Shown: positions 35,887 to 44,647, numbered from the stretch's first letter. The stretch is 64,000 bases of DNA from Bradyrhizobium sp. CCBAU 53421 (GCF_015291625.1 NZ_CP030047.1:8236001-8300000), one strand, 5' to 3'. A program made the numbers and translations. Notes: generated by a model not told the origin, from the letters alone.

Positions 35887-38883
35887 ATGCCTTGGACATA
35901 TTCCGTATCACTGAACGATTCATCGAACGCGGGCGGATCCGCCGACGCGTCTCTTGTTTACGATCTCGAGCAGGCCCTCAATATCTGGCAGCGATATATC
36001 CTGGGCATCGGCAACCTGGTCGTGTCCCTCAACATCCTGCCCACCGCCGTTGGCCGCGCCGACGGCGGGCCGACCTCGAGCTACTATGTCGGCACGAATG
36101 CCGGGCTCTCGGTGTATGAGCCGTCGAGCCAGTACGAGCTGACCACGGGACAGCACGTCTCTGGAACGACCAGCGACATCACCATCAACATCGATCCCGG
36201 CTACTTCCAGTACATCGACCTCGACTATGGCCTGAGCTGGTCCAGCCAGGTGCCCGGAAACGTGATCAATCCGATCAACGTTTTTCTGCACGAGCTGGAG
36301 CACGGCTTCGGCATGACAGGCTGGTACAGCCAGAGCGGCCAGTTGCCCGGCGCCTACGAATCCACGTTCGACACCCTGATTCAAAAGACCGCAACCGGTG
36401 CCAACTTCGTCGGTGCGAATGCCGAGGCGGCCTACGGCGGCCCGGTGCCCCTGACCACAAACAGCACCACCCAGAACTATTACCATTTCGGCAACCAGCA
36501 ATCCGACCTCTACGCCACCCCATCGACCGTCAAGGACCCGCTGACGCTGGACTTGATGAACGGGATCGTCTTCTACGCGGACTACCAGTACGCGATCTCC
36601 AACCTGGACATCGGAGTTCTGAAGGACCTCGGATACAGCATCCGGACCACGCCGATCGTCACCGCCAGCGATCAGTCCGCGGCCAGAAGTCAGGTTTATG
36701 CGGCCTCATCCTTGTTCTCGGTGAACATGGCGACCGGCGATTCCATCACCGAATATTCCTTCTGGGACAGCAACGGCAACGGTTACTGGACGGTGGGAGG
36801 CGTAGCCCAGGGCACCAACACCGAGATCGACATCACCGCATCGCAGCTGGCTCAAACGAGTTACCAGGCCGGCCCCGGCTCGGACACGCTGTGGGTGAGA
36901 GCCTTCGACGGCTATTTGTGGAGCGACTGGAAGTCCTTCGTGATTTCTCCGGCCGATCATGCGCCCGTGGTCACCGCAACGAACGTGACCGGCGCGCACG
37001 GGCAGCTCTCGTTGCCTGAATCCTCACTGTTCTCGGCCAGTGACACGGACGGCGACACCATCACCAAGTATGCATTCTGGGACACCGAGGGCCACGGGCA
37101 CTGGGCGATCAATGGTGTCACGCAAGCCACCAACGCCGAGATCGACGTCTCGGCCGCCAACCTCCCGCAAGTCAGCTACGTATTCGGAGCGGCTGCGGAT
37201 ACGCTCTGGGTGCGGGCCTATGATGGATATCTCTGGGGAGCATGGGTCCCGTTCACCGCGACGCCCGGTCTGGATCACGCTCCCGTTGCTTCGGCTTCCG
37301 GCTTCACGGCAGCCCACGGACAAACTTCGGTCGCGGCATCGAGCCTGTTCAGCGTCGCCGACGCGGACAACGATACGATCACCCAATACGCACTCTGGGA
37401 CAGCAGCGGCCACGGCGCATGGGTGGTGAACGGAGCCGTTCAGGCCACCAATGCGGAAATCGACATCACCGCCGCGCAGCTTGCCCAGACCAGCTACCAG
37501 TTTGGCTCGGCCCCGGACCAGCTGTGGGTCAGGGCCTACGATGGGACGCTGTGGGGAGCATGGGTCCCGTTCACGGTCACCCCGGGGCCGGAGCATGCAC
37601 CGGTGGTCAGCGCAACCGACGTTGCGGCGACCCATGGCCAGGACATCGCCGCATCGAGTCTCTTCAGCGTGTCCGACTCCGATGGCGACACGATCACTGC
37701 CTATCAATTTTGGGATTCAACGAGCGATCCGGCCAGCGGTCACTGGGTGGTCGGCGGCGTGGCGCAGGCCACCAACATCGCCATCGATGTGACGCCCGCC
37801 CAATTGACGGGCGCCTCGTTCCAGTCGGGCTCCGGCTCGGATGACTTGTGGGTGCGAGCCAATGACGGCACGACATGGGGGGCCTGGAAGGAATTCCATG
37901 TCAACGCGCCGATCGACCACGCTCCGGTGGTGACCGCGTCCGACGTGACGGCCACACATGGTCAGGACATCGCAGCGTCCAGCCTGTTCTCGGTCAGCGA
38001 CGCCGACAACGATACGATCGCCAACTATCAGTTCTGGGACTCGACCGCCGATCCTGCCAGCGGGCATTTTGTCGTGGCCGGCGTAGCGCAGCCCACCGGC
38101 CAGAGCATCGACGTGAGCGCGGCCCAATTGGCCAATGCATCGTTCCAGAGCGGCTCCGGCTCCGACGATCTCTGGGTGCGCGCCTTCGATGGCATGACAT
38201 GGAGCAGCTGGAAGGAATTTCACGTCAACGCGCCGATCGACAATCTTCCGATCGTGTCGGCCGCCGACTTTTCGGCGAGCCACGGCCAGGACATCGCGGC
38301 GTCCACGCTGTTCTCGACCAACGACGCGGATGGAGACACCATCGCCAACTACCAGCTGTGGGATTCGACGTCTGATCCCAGCAGCGGGCATTGGGTGGTC
38401 GGAGGCGTCGCGCAGGCTACCAACGTCGCAATCGACATCACCGCTGCGCAACTCTCGAGCACGAGCTTTCAAAGCGGCTCCGGTTCAGACGATCTCTGGG
38501 CCAGGGCTTACGATGGCTTTGCCTGGGGGCCGTGGAAGGAATTTCACGTCAACGCACCGGTTGACCATGCTCCGGTCGTCACCGCATCCGACTTCCACGC
38601 GACCGCCAACCAGAGCGTGGCCGCATCGAGCCTGTTCTCGGTCTTCGATGCCGACGGGGACAGCATCACCCAATATCAAGTCTGGGATTCGACACCGTCA
38701 GCCAGCAGCGGCCACTGGAGCATTGGCGGGACCGCGCAGCCGGTCAACACCGCGATCAACGTCAGCGCGGCCCAGCTCGCCAGTACCACTTTCGCTGGCG
38801 GCACCGTGTCCGACGATCTCTGGGTTCGCGCCAACGACGGCATGACCTGGAGTGCCTGGCAGGAGTTTCATTTCATCGTCTAG
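35887..38883 (+). CDS. secreted leishmanolysin-like metalloprotease with seven 109-residue modules
   Basis: A 998-residue protein without signal peptide. Residues about 1-250 are a metzincin-type domain: HELEHGFG at 135-142, a candidate distant third zinc ligand His200 (NYYHFG), and a Met-turn DLMNG with Met224, followed by AISNLDIGVLKDLGYSI. The 57-residue gap before the third His follows the leishmanolysin (M8) plan rather than the compact HExxHxxGxxH. Residues about 255-998 are seven modules (APVVTASDV, LFSVSDADND, HWVVGGVAQ, DDLWVRANDG, WKEFHV) shared with the giant protein. The chain stops right after the seventh module. Export by the adjacent type I system is inferred from the shared module and lack of a leader. 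Confidence 0.82.
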   Translation: MPWTYSVSLNDSSNAGGSADASLVYDLEQALNIWQRYILGIGNLVVSLNILPTAVGRADGGPTSSYYVGTNAGLSVYEPSSQYELTTGQHVSGTTSDITINIDPGYFQYIDLDYGLSWSSQVPGNVINPINVFLHELEHGFGMTGWYSQSGQLPGAYESTFDTLIQKTATGANFVGANAEAAYGGPVPLTTNSTTQNYYHFGNQQSDLYATPSTVKDPLTLDLMNGIVFYADYQYAISNLDIGVLKDLGYSIRTTPIVTASDQSAARSQVYAASSLFSVNMATGDSITEYSFWDSNGNGYWTVGGVAQGTNTEIDITASQLAQTSYQAGPGSDTLWVRAFDGYLWSDWKSFVISPADHAPVVTATNVTGAHGQLSLPESSLFSASDTDGDTITKYAFWDTEGHGHWAINGVTQATNAEIDVSAANLPQVSYVFGAAADTLWVRAYDGYLWGAWVPFTATPGLDHAPVASASGFTAAHGQTSVAASSLFSVADADNDTITQYALWDSSGHGAWVVNGAVQATNAEIDITAAQLAQTSYQFGSAPDQLWVRAYDGTLWGAWVPFTVTPGPEHAPVVSATDVAATHGQDIAASSLFSVSDSDGDTITAYQFWDSTSDPASGHWVVGGVAQATNIAIDVTPAQLTGASFQSGSGSDDLWVRANDGTTWGAWKEFHVNAPIDHAPVVTASDVTATHGQDIAASSLFSVSDADNDTIANYQFWDSTADPASGHFVVAGVAQPTGQSIDVSAAQLANASFQSGSGSDDLWVRAFDGMTWSSWKEFHVNAPIDNLPIVSAADFSASHGQDIAASTLFSTNDADGDTIANYQLWDSTSDPSSGHWVVGGVAQATNVAIDITAAQLSSTSFQSGSGSDDLWARAYDGFAWGPWKEFHVNAPVDHAPVVTASDFHATANQSVAASSLFSVFDADGDSITQYQVWDSTPSASSGHWSIGGTAQPVNTAINVSAAQLASTTFAGGTVSDDLWVRANDGMTWSAWQEFHFIV
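36650..38880 (+). repeat. seven tandem ~105-109-residue modules
   Basis: Same module as in the giant protein but far less uniform. The first three copies resemble the outer, diverged copies of the giant array; copies four to six carry a longer WDSTSDPASGHWVVGGVAQ segment and a shorter HGQDIAASSLF segment, and they resemble each other most, pointing to local duplication after the two genes separated. Confidence 0.88.
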
Positions 38884-38980
38884 AGCCCCGTTCCGATTGA
38901 ATCGGAACGGGCTCTAGATTCTTATTTTGGCGCGTTTTCTTCACGCGAACCGATATCCACTTCGCTCGAAAACGCTCTAG
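38882..38980. repeat. intergenic palindromic repeat, CGTTCCGATTGAATCGGAACG class
   Basis: Starting inside the stop codon of the protease gene is a near-perfect hairpin (CCGTTCCGATT / AATCGGAACGG, flanked by AGAGC / GCTCT), then a conserved tail ending in CGAAAACGCTCTAG. The hairpin may also end transcription of the protease gene, although no T-tract follows directly. Confidence 0.65.
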
Positions 38981-39048
38981 CAAGCCGCGCAGGCCTGCGG
39001 GGGGCGGTGATCCGCCAGCCAACACGCGCACGAACTCTTTTCAAAACA

Positions 39049-39077
39049 AAAATGGCCCGCGCGATGCGGGCCATTTT
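39049..39077. terminator. rho-independent terminator of tRNA-fMet
   Basis: Stem AAAATGGCCCGC / GCGGGCCATTTT around a GCGAT loop (the loop end is approximate), followed on the minus strand by TTTTTGTTTT. It lies 28 bases past the tRNA 3' end and can also stop plus-strand readthrough from the protease gene. Confidence 0.9.
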
Positions 39078-39104
39078 CTCATCGGATCCGGTAAAATCCG
39101 AATT

Positions 39105-39181
<77 letters not shown>

Positions 39182-39496
39182 TTAAACCGTTGCGTGCCTT
39201 GCAGAAAGAGTGCCCGAACCTACCGGCCAACGCGTCTAACGGCGCCGATCGATCCGTCCGGAGGCTTCCTGAGAAGGCGACCCGGGCCGAAGCCGTCGGG
39301 TGCGAGGGGTATGTATCAACGTGAGGTCGGTTTGGAAAGCCCCGGATGCGGGTTTTTGAGGATTTTGTGACGTCCAAATCACCGGTTTTCCTGACAAATT
39401 TTACCGTCGGGAACCGGGCCTTGCCAGACCGCGCGCAAAAGCGGAGCTTGGCGCCAACAAAATCCGTCAAGGAAACGTCATCCGAGGGGAAACGCC
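39182..39496. other. intergenic region between tRNA-fMet and aldehyde dehydrogenase gene
   Basis: About 315 bases with the promoter of the tRNA (minus strand) and of the dehydrogenase gene (plus strand). No open frame with a family signature was seen. The dehydrogenase ribosome site GAGGGGAAA is at its right end. Confidence 0.5.
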
Positions 39497-40930
39497 ATGG
39501 ACCGGCCACTGAAGAGCCCGGGGCTGCATGCGCTTGAGGAGGTCTTTCACCGCCAAATCGAGCTGTCGCGGAGCGAGCCGGCGCCGACGTTGCAGGCGCG
39601 GCTCGACCGGCTGCGCCGCCTGCGCGCCGCGCTGACCGAGAACGAGGCGCGATTCGAGGCGGCGATCTCGGCCGATTTCGGCCACCGCTCCACCGTCGAG
39701 ACCGCGATCGCCGAGACCATGCTGGTGCTCGGCGAGATCAAGCATGCGGCCAAGCACCTCAAGGGCTGGATGGCACCCGAGCGGATCCCGACCACGGTGC
39801 AGTTCGCGCCGGCCAGGAACCGGCTGATCCCGCAGCCGCTCGGCGTGGTCGGCATCATCGCGCCGTGGAATTATCCGCTGCAGCTGACCCTGGCGCCCGC
39901 GGTCGCCGCGATCGCCGCCGGCAACCGCGCCATCATCAAGCCGAGCGAGCTGGTGCCGCGCTTCGCCGAACTGCTGGCCGAGGCGATCGCGAAGAAATTC
40001 GACACCACCGAGCTGGCGGTCACCGATATCGACGACAACATCGCGACGGCCTTTGCGGCCCTGCCGTTCGATCATCTGATCTTCACCGGCTCGACCCGAA
40101 TCGGCCGGCTGGTCGCGGAGGCTGCCGGCCGCAATCTGACGCCGGTGACGCTCGAGCTCGGCGGCAAATCGCCCGCGATCGTCGACGGCTCCGCCGACCT
40201 CGACGAGGCCGCGCAACGCATCGCCTATGGCAAGCTGCTCAACGCCGGCCAGACCTGCATCGCGCCGGATTACGTGCTGGTGCCGCAAGCCTCGGTGCAG
40301 CCGTTCGCGCTGCGGCTGCAGGGCCACATGCAGCACATGTTCGGTACCGATCCGAAAAATCCCGACTACACCTCGATCGTCTCGGACCGGCATTATGCCC
40401 GGCTCGAGAGCCTGGTCGCCGACGCCGCCGCGAAGGGCGCGACCATCATGCAGCCGGCCGCGCCGAACGATCCCGAGTGGAAGGAAGTGCGCAAATTCCC
40501 GCCGACCGTCATCGTCGATGCGACGCCCGAGATGACCGTGATGCAGGAGGAGATTTTCGGACCGCTGCTGCCGGTCATGGGCACCCGCGACGCAACCGAG
40601 GCGATCACCTTCATCAATAAGCGTGACCGTCCGCTGGCGCTGTACTGGTTCGGCACCGACAATGCCGCTCGCGACGCGGTGCTGGCGCGCACGGTGTCGG
40701 GCGGCGTCACCGTCAACGATTGCCTGTTCCATTTCGCACAGGCCTATCAGCCGATGGGCGGCGTCGGCGCCTCCGGCACCGGCGCCTATCACGGCGAATG
40801 GGGATTCAAGACGCTGACCAAGCTGAAGCCGGTGTTCTATCGCTCGCGCTTCAACCGGCTCGCCGATCTCTATCCACCCTATGGCGCGAAGATCGCTCGG
40901 CTGGAGAAAGTGATGCGGATGTTGTCGTAG
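39497..40930 (+). CDS. coniferyl-aldehyde-type aldehyde dehydrogenase
   Basis: A 477-residue NAD(P)-dependent aldehyde dehydrogenase of the coniferyl aldehyde dehydrogenase subgroup, which lacks the long N-terminus of typical ALDHs. The active site is complete: APWNYPLQL, FTGSTRIGRLV (nucleotide fold), LELGGKSP (general-base Glu) and GQTCIAPDYVL (catalytic Cys). EEIFGPLLPV is the usual late motif. It oxidises an aldehyde to the acid, plausibly a plant phenolic aldehyde. It precedes the GMC oxidoreductase gene with only a palindromic repeat between them, so alcohol-to-aldehyde-to-acid oxidation by the pair is likely. Confidence 0.9.
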   Translation: MDRPLKSPGLHALEEVFHRQIELSRSEPAPTLQARLDRLRRLRAALTENEARFEAAISADFGHRSTVETAIAETMLVLGEIKHAAKHLKGWMAPERIPTTVQFAPARNRLIPQPLGVVGIIAPWNYPLQLTLAPAVAAIAAGNRAIIKPSELVPRFAELLAEAIAKKFDTTELAVTDIDDNIATAFAALPFDHLIFTGSTRIGRLVAEAAGRNLTPVTLELGGKSPAIVDGSADLDEAAQRIAYGKLLNAGQTCIAPDYVLVPQASVQPFALRLQGHMQHMFGTDPKNPDYTSIVSDRHYARLESLVADAAAKGATIMQPAAPNDPEWKEVRKFPPTVIVDATPEMTVMQEEIFGPLLPVMGTRDATEAITFINKRDRPLALYWFGTDNAARDAVLARTVSGGVTVNDCLFHFAQAYQPMGGVGASGTGAYHGEWGFKTLTKLKPVFYRSRFNRLADLYPPYGAKIARLEKVMRMLS

Positions 40931-40942
40931 GATTCACGCCGT

Positions 40943-41019
40943 CATTGCGAGCGCAGCGAAGCAATCCATGGCGCCGCATAACGGATAGGTGGATTGCTTC
41001 GCTGCGCTCGCAATGACGC
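40943..41019. repeat. intergenic palindromic repeat, GTCATTGCGAG class
   Basis: Two perfect 28-base arms (40943-40970 and 40992-41019, GTCATTGCGAGCGCAGCGAA...) around a 21-base loop. A diverged second copy is at 43036. It sits between the aldehyde dehydrogenase and the GMC gene and generates a false in-frame extension of the latter. Confidence 0.85.
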
Positions 41020-41045
41020 AAAACCAAGACAAGGGGGAAACATAC

Positions 41046-42653
41046 GTGACTGACACATTCGATTTCGTGGTGGTGGGCGCAGGCTCCGGCGGCTGCGCGG
41101 TGGCGGGGCGGCTGTCGGAGGATCCGGCAACCTCGGTCGCGGTGCTCGATGCCGGCGGCAAGAACGACAATTGGGTGGTGACGACGCCCGGCGCCATCAT
41201 CCTGATGCTCTCGAGCAAGCTCAACAACTGGGCGTTCGACACGGTGCCGCAGAAGGGCCTGAACGGCCGCATCGGCTATCAGCCGCGCGGCAAGGGCCTC
41301 GGCGGCTCGAGCGCCATCAATGCCATGGTCTATATCCGCGGTCATCGCGCCGACTACGACCACTGGGCTTCGCTCGGCAACACCGGCTGGAGCTACGCCG
41401 ACGTCCTGCCCTACTTCAAGCGCTCGGAGCACAACACCGAGCTCGACGGCGAATATCACGGCAAGGGTGGGCCGCTCAACGTCACGGGCCTGCAGTCCGA
41501 CAATCCGGTCAAGGAGATGTTCCTGCAAGGCGCGCGCGAGGCCCAGTTCCGGATCCGCGACGACTTCAACGGCGCCGAGCAGGAAGGCCTCGGCATCTAC
41601 CAGGTGACCCAGAGGAATGGAGAACGCTGGAGCGCAGCGCGCGGCTATATCCATCCCCACATGGGCCGCCGGCCCAATTTGCGCATCGAGACGCAGGCGC
41701 AGGCGACCCGCATCATCTTCGAGGGCAAGCGTGCCGTCGGCGTCGAATACCTGCAGGGCAAGGAGAAGAAGGTGCTGCGCGCGCGGCGCGAGGTCATCCT
41801 CTCGGCCGGCGCATTCCAGTCGCCGCAGCTGATGATGCTGTCGGGCGTCGGCGACGCCGCGGCGCTCGGCAAGCACGGCATCGCCGGCGTGCATCACCTG
41901 CCGGGCGTCGGACAGAACCTGCAGGATCATCCGGACTTCGTGTTCGGCTTCGCCTCCGACGCACCTTATTTCTCGGGACTGTCGTGGGGCGGCATCGGCC
42001 GTATCATCAAGGGGATCGGGCAATACCGGCGCGAGCGGCGCGGCCCGATGACCTCGAACGTCGCCGAATGCGGCGGCTTCCTGAAGACGCGGCCCGAGCT
42101 CGACGTCCCCGACATCCAGCTGCATTTCTGCATGGCCATGGTGGAAGACCACGGCCGCAAGCCGCGCTGGGGTACCGGCTTCTCCTGCCATGTCTGCCTG
42201 CTGCGCCCGGCAAGCCGCGGCAGCGTGTGGCTGAACAGCGCCGATCCATTGGCGGCCCCCGCGATCGATCCGAATTTCTTCGGCGAGGACAGCGACGTCG
42301 AGACCATGGTCGCGGGCTTCAAGATGACGAAGCGGCTGCTCGACACGCCGGCGCTGCGCGCGCTGCAGCAGAAGGACATGTTCACATCGGATGTCCGCAG
42401 CGACGACGACATCCGCAGCGTCCTGCGGGCGCGCTCCGACACGGTCTATCACCCGGTCGGCACCTGCAAGATGGGCAGCAATGATCCGCTCGCCGTGGTC
42501 GATCCGAAGCTGCGCGTGCACGGGCTCGAGGCCCTGCGCGTGGTCGACGCCTCGATCATGCCGACATTGATCGGCGGCAACACCAATGCGCCGACCATCA
42601 TGATCGGCGAGAAGGCCGCCGACATGATCAGGGCGGAGATGCGGGCGGGGTGA
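41046..42653 (+). CDS. GMC family FAD-dependent oxidoreductase
   Basis: A 535-residue GMC flavoenzyme of the choline/alcohol dehydrogenase type. The FAD loop VVVGAGSGGCAVAGRLSE is at the N-terminus, GKGLGGSSAINAMVYIRG at about 85 (signature 1), AGAFQSPQLMMLSGVG at about 255 (signature 2), and the catalytic pair is in VYHPVGTCKMG and GGNTNAPTIMIGEKAADMI. The start is a GTG at 41046 with GGGGGAAA upstream; the frame extends into the repeat but not as protein. It oxidises an alcohol, probably feeding the aldehyde dehydrogenase encoded just upstream. Confidence 0.92.
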   Translation: MTDTFDFVVVGAGSGGCAVAGRLSEDPATSVAVLDAGGKNDNWVVTTPGAIILMLSSKLNNWAFDTVPQKGLNGRIGYQPRGKGLGGSSAINAMVYIRGHRADYDHWASLGNTGWSYADVLPYFKRSEHNTELDGEYHGKGGPLNVTGLQSDNPVKEMFLQGAREAQFRIRDDFNGAEQEGLGIYQVTQRNGERWSAARGYIHPHMGRRPNLRIETQAQATRIIFEGKRAVGVEYLQGKEKKVLRARREVILSAGAFQSPQLMMLSGVGDAAALGKHGIAGVHHLPGVGQNLQDHPDFVFGFASDAPYFSGLSWGGIGRIIKGIGQYRRERRGPMTSNVAECGGFLKTRPELDVPDIQLHFCMAMVEDHGRKPRWGTGFSCHVCLLRPASRGSVWLNSADPLAAPAIDPNFFGEDSDVETMVAGFKMTKRLLDTPALRALQQKDMFTSDVRSDDDIRSVLRARSDTVYHPVGTCKMGSNDPLAVVDPKLRVHGLEALRVVDASIMPTLIGGNTNAPTIMIGEKAADMIRAEMRAG

Positions 42654-42816
42654 CCAAATGCCGTCGCAAGGCCGCACTGGCAAAATAACGAAAACAACCC
42701 CATGCACAGTAGCCGGCGGCGGCTGCTGGCAGACACCGCGACTTGACACGTCGGGCAACTCAGCGGTATTGTTCTATTATTCCGAAATCGTGCGGACGTC
42801 CTTCAGCTTGCTCAGT

Positions 42817-42937
42817 GTCATCACCCGCGCATGCGGGTGATCCAGTATTCCAGAGACGGCAGTGCTTGAGCCGAGAGGCCGCGGCGTACTGGATCGCCCG
42901 GTCCATGTGCGCAATTGCGCACAGGCCGGGCGATGAC
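42817..42937. repeat. intergenic palindromic repeat, GTCATCACCCGC class
   Basis: Outer arms GTCATCACCCGC-like and CCGGGCGATGAC face each other, with inner arms ATCCAGTATTCC and GTACTGGAT and two small hairpins (CCGCGCATGCGGG, TGCGCAATTGCGCA). The element is a nested palindrome of about 120 bases. Confidence 0.7.
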
Positions 42938-43035
42938 GGCGGTGGACGAGGATACAGCCTCACTGGCTCTCGGATGACGTCTTGTTTCGCGGCTTTTCGC
43001 TGTGCTTCATCCGGGCTACGCACTTGACCCGCACC

Positions 43036-43153
43036 GTCATTGCGAGGAGCGAAGCGACGAAGCAATCCATAGCCGCCGCAAGCGGAGACATGGATTGCTT
43101 CGCGGAGCCTGTCATCGGGCGCGCGTTCGCGCGACCCGTTGGCTCGCAATGAC
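43036..43153. repeat. intergenic palindromic repeat, GTCATTGCGAG class (second copy)
   Basis: Outer arms GTCATTGCGAG and CTCGCAATGAC with inner GAAGCAATCCAT and ATGGATTGCTTC. It is a longer, less perfect relative of the copy at 40943 and ends ten bases before the SDR stop codon region. Confidence 0.8.
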
Positions 43154-43160
43154 GCGCGGA

Positions 43161-43922
43161 TTAGTTCAGCAGGAACCCGCCATCGACCGTCACCACGGTG
43201 CCGGTCATGTAGCGCGAGGCGTTCGAGGCCAGCAGCATGATCGCGCCGTCGAGATCGGATTCGGCACCGACGCGGCGCTGCGGGATCCGCTTTGCCAGCC
43301 GCTCGCCGGCCGGGGTCGACCAGAAATCATGGTTCATCTCGGTGTCGATATAACCCGGCGCCAGCGCGTTGACGCGGATGTTGTTGCCGGCGAGTTCCAG
43401 TGCCATCGCCTTGGTGCCCTGGATCATGCCGGCCTTGGAGATCGCATAGGGCGACACCGCTTTCAGCACGCCCTGCCCGAGCACTGAGGCGACGTTGATG
43501 ATGTTGCCCGGCTGCTTGCGCAGGATCATCCGCCGTGAAAGTTCGGTCGCGAGGAAATAAGCGCCTTTCAGATTGGCGTTGACCACGGCATCCCAATCGG
43601 CCTCGGTCTGCTCGGTCGCGAGCTTCTCGATCGCGATGCCGGCATTGTTGATCAACACCGAGACAGGACCGAGCGCGGCTTCAGCCGCGTCGAGCGCTTT
43701 CGCAATGCCGGAAATATCCGCAACATCCATCTGCACCGCGGCGGCGCGGCCACCCTTGGCCTTGATCTCCTCCGCGAGGCTTTTCAGCTTCGCAGTCTGG
43801 CGCGCCGCCAGCACCACCGCGGCGCCATGCGCCGCCAGCACGCGGGCGAATTGCCGCCCAAGCCCCTGCGAGGCGCCGGTGATGAGGATGATTTCTTTAC
43901 TGACATCGAATAGGTCGGACAT
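43161..43922 (-). CDS. SDR family NAD(P)-dependent oxidoreductase
   Basis: A 253-residue classical short-chain dehydrogenase. Motifs are complete: the cofactor loop TGASQGLGR at residue 15, VLINNAGIA, active-site Ser in NVASVLG with YAISKAG giving the Tyr-x3-Lys pair, and ALAPGYIDTEMN. It ends VVTVDGGFLLN as usual. The substrate cannot be inferred. It stands alone between repeat clusters. Confidence 0.93.
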   Translation of the reverse strand: MSDLFDVSKEIILITGASQGLGRQFARVLAAHGAAVVLAARQTAKLKSLAEEIKAKGGRAAAVQMDVADISGIAKALDAAEAALGPVSVLINNAGIAIEKLATEQTEADWDAVVNANLKGAYFLATELSRRMILRKQPGNIINVASVLGQGVLKAVSPYAISKAGMIQGTKAMALELAGNNIRVNALAPGYIDTEMNHDFWSTPAGERLAKRIPQRRVGAESDLDGAIMLLASNASRYMTGTVVTVDGGFLLN

Positions 43923-44002
43923 CGACAGGTTCCCGGATTGAAGCGGACGAGTGATAGCGACAATTGTCCCTGATGTAAGCAGGTTTGATCAACCAGGGGA
44001 CG

Positions 44003-44107
44003 CTAAAGCGCGATGTGATTAGGTTGAATCGTCATCGCGCTTCAGCTCTTTGATTGAGCATGATCTCTTTGGAAAACCGCTTCGCACTTTTCCGGATCAT
44101 GCTTTAG
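44003..44107. repeat. intergenic repeat, CTAAAGCGCGATG...GATCATGCTTTAG class
   Basis: Arms CTAAAGC and GCTTTAG bound a 105-base element with an internal GCGATG...CATCGC hairpin and the segment TTTTCCGGATCATGC. This type is widespread in Rhizobiales intergenic regions. It lies just before the CvpA gene. Confidence 0.65.
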
Positions 44108-44131
44108 GAGATTGAGGCAGGAATTCCCTCC

Positions 44132-44647
44132 ATGAATCTCTTCGACATCGTCGTGACGCTCGGGCTGTTGTTTGCGGTCGTCACCGGCTTCACGACCGGC
44201 CTGCTGCGCAGCGCGGTCACCATCCTGGCCTATCTCGTCGCGATGCCGCTTGCGGTCGCGGTGCTGGCGATGGTCGGGCCCCACATCGCGACGCTGCCGT
44301 CCTCGCCGTTTCCGCCCAATGGGGTGCTGCTGTTCGGCCTCTTCCTTTTGATCGGCGTCATTCTCGGAAAGATGGCGCGGACGATGCTCGACGACACCAT
44401 CGGCGCGGAGATCGGAATCGGCGACCGGCTCGGCGGCGCGCTGCTCGGCGCGGTCAGGGTCGGCCTCGTCGTGACCACGCTGGTGCTGGTGTTCGATCAG
44501 CTGGTGCCGCTGGCGAGGCAGCCGCAATTCCTCAACGGATCGCAATTGCGGCCGTGGTTCTCGGCTGCCGGACAGGCCGGATTCCGGTCGCTGCCGCCCG
44601 AAGCCACCATTGCGATCGAGCGGCTGCGGCGCGAGCAACGCATCTAA
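44132..44647 (+). CDS. CvpA family inner-membrane protein
   Basis: A 171-residue protein with four hydrophobic segments. It opens with NLFDIVVTLGLLFAVVTGFTTGLLR, the CvpA start pattern, and has GRMARTMLD-like sequence in the middle (GKMARTMLDD). CvpA proteins affect colicin V export, envelope stress and biofilm in other bacteria. The gene is not next to purF here, so its role is open. AGGAATTCCC precedes the start. Confidence 0.85.
   Translation: MNLFDIVVTLGLLFAVVTGFTTGLLRSAVTILAYLVAMPLAVAVLAMVGPHIATLPSSPFPPNGVLLFGLFLLIGVILGKMARTMLDDTIGAEIGIGDRLGGALLGAVRVGLVVTTLVLVFDQLVPLARQPQFLNGSQLRPWFSAAGQAGFRSLPPEATIAIERLRREQRI

Larger units (their letters stand above)
42654..43160. other. gene-poor gap filled by palindromic repeats
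   Basis: About 500 bases between the convergent GMC and SDR genes. Two repeats occupy most of it (42817-42937 and 43036-43153). The rest includes a short AT-richer piece (42765-42800). No gene was recognised; the open frames at 42743-43149 are by-products of the palindromes. Confidence 0.7.

Noticed and set aside
35887..38883. RTX protein
   Set aside because: No GGxGxDxUx nonapeptides; the FSVSDxDxD segments in the modules are not arranged as RTX repeats.
42743..43149. Small genes in the repeat-filled gap
   Set aside because: The frames follow the palindromes and have no family signature.
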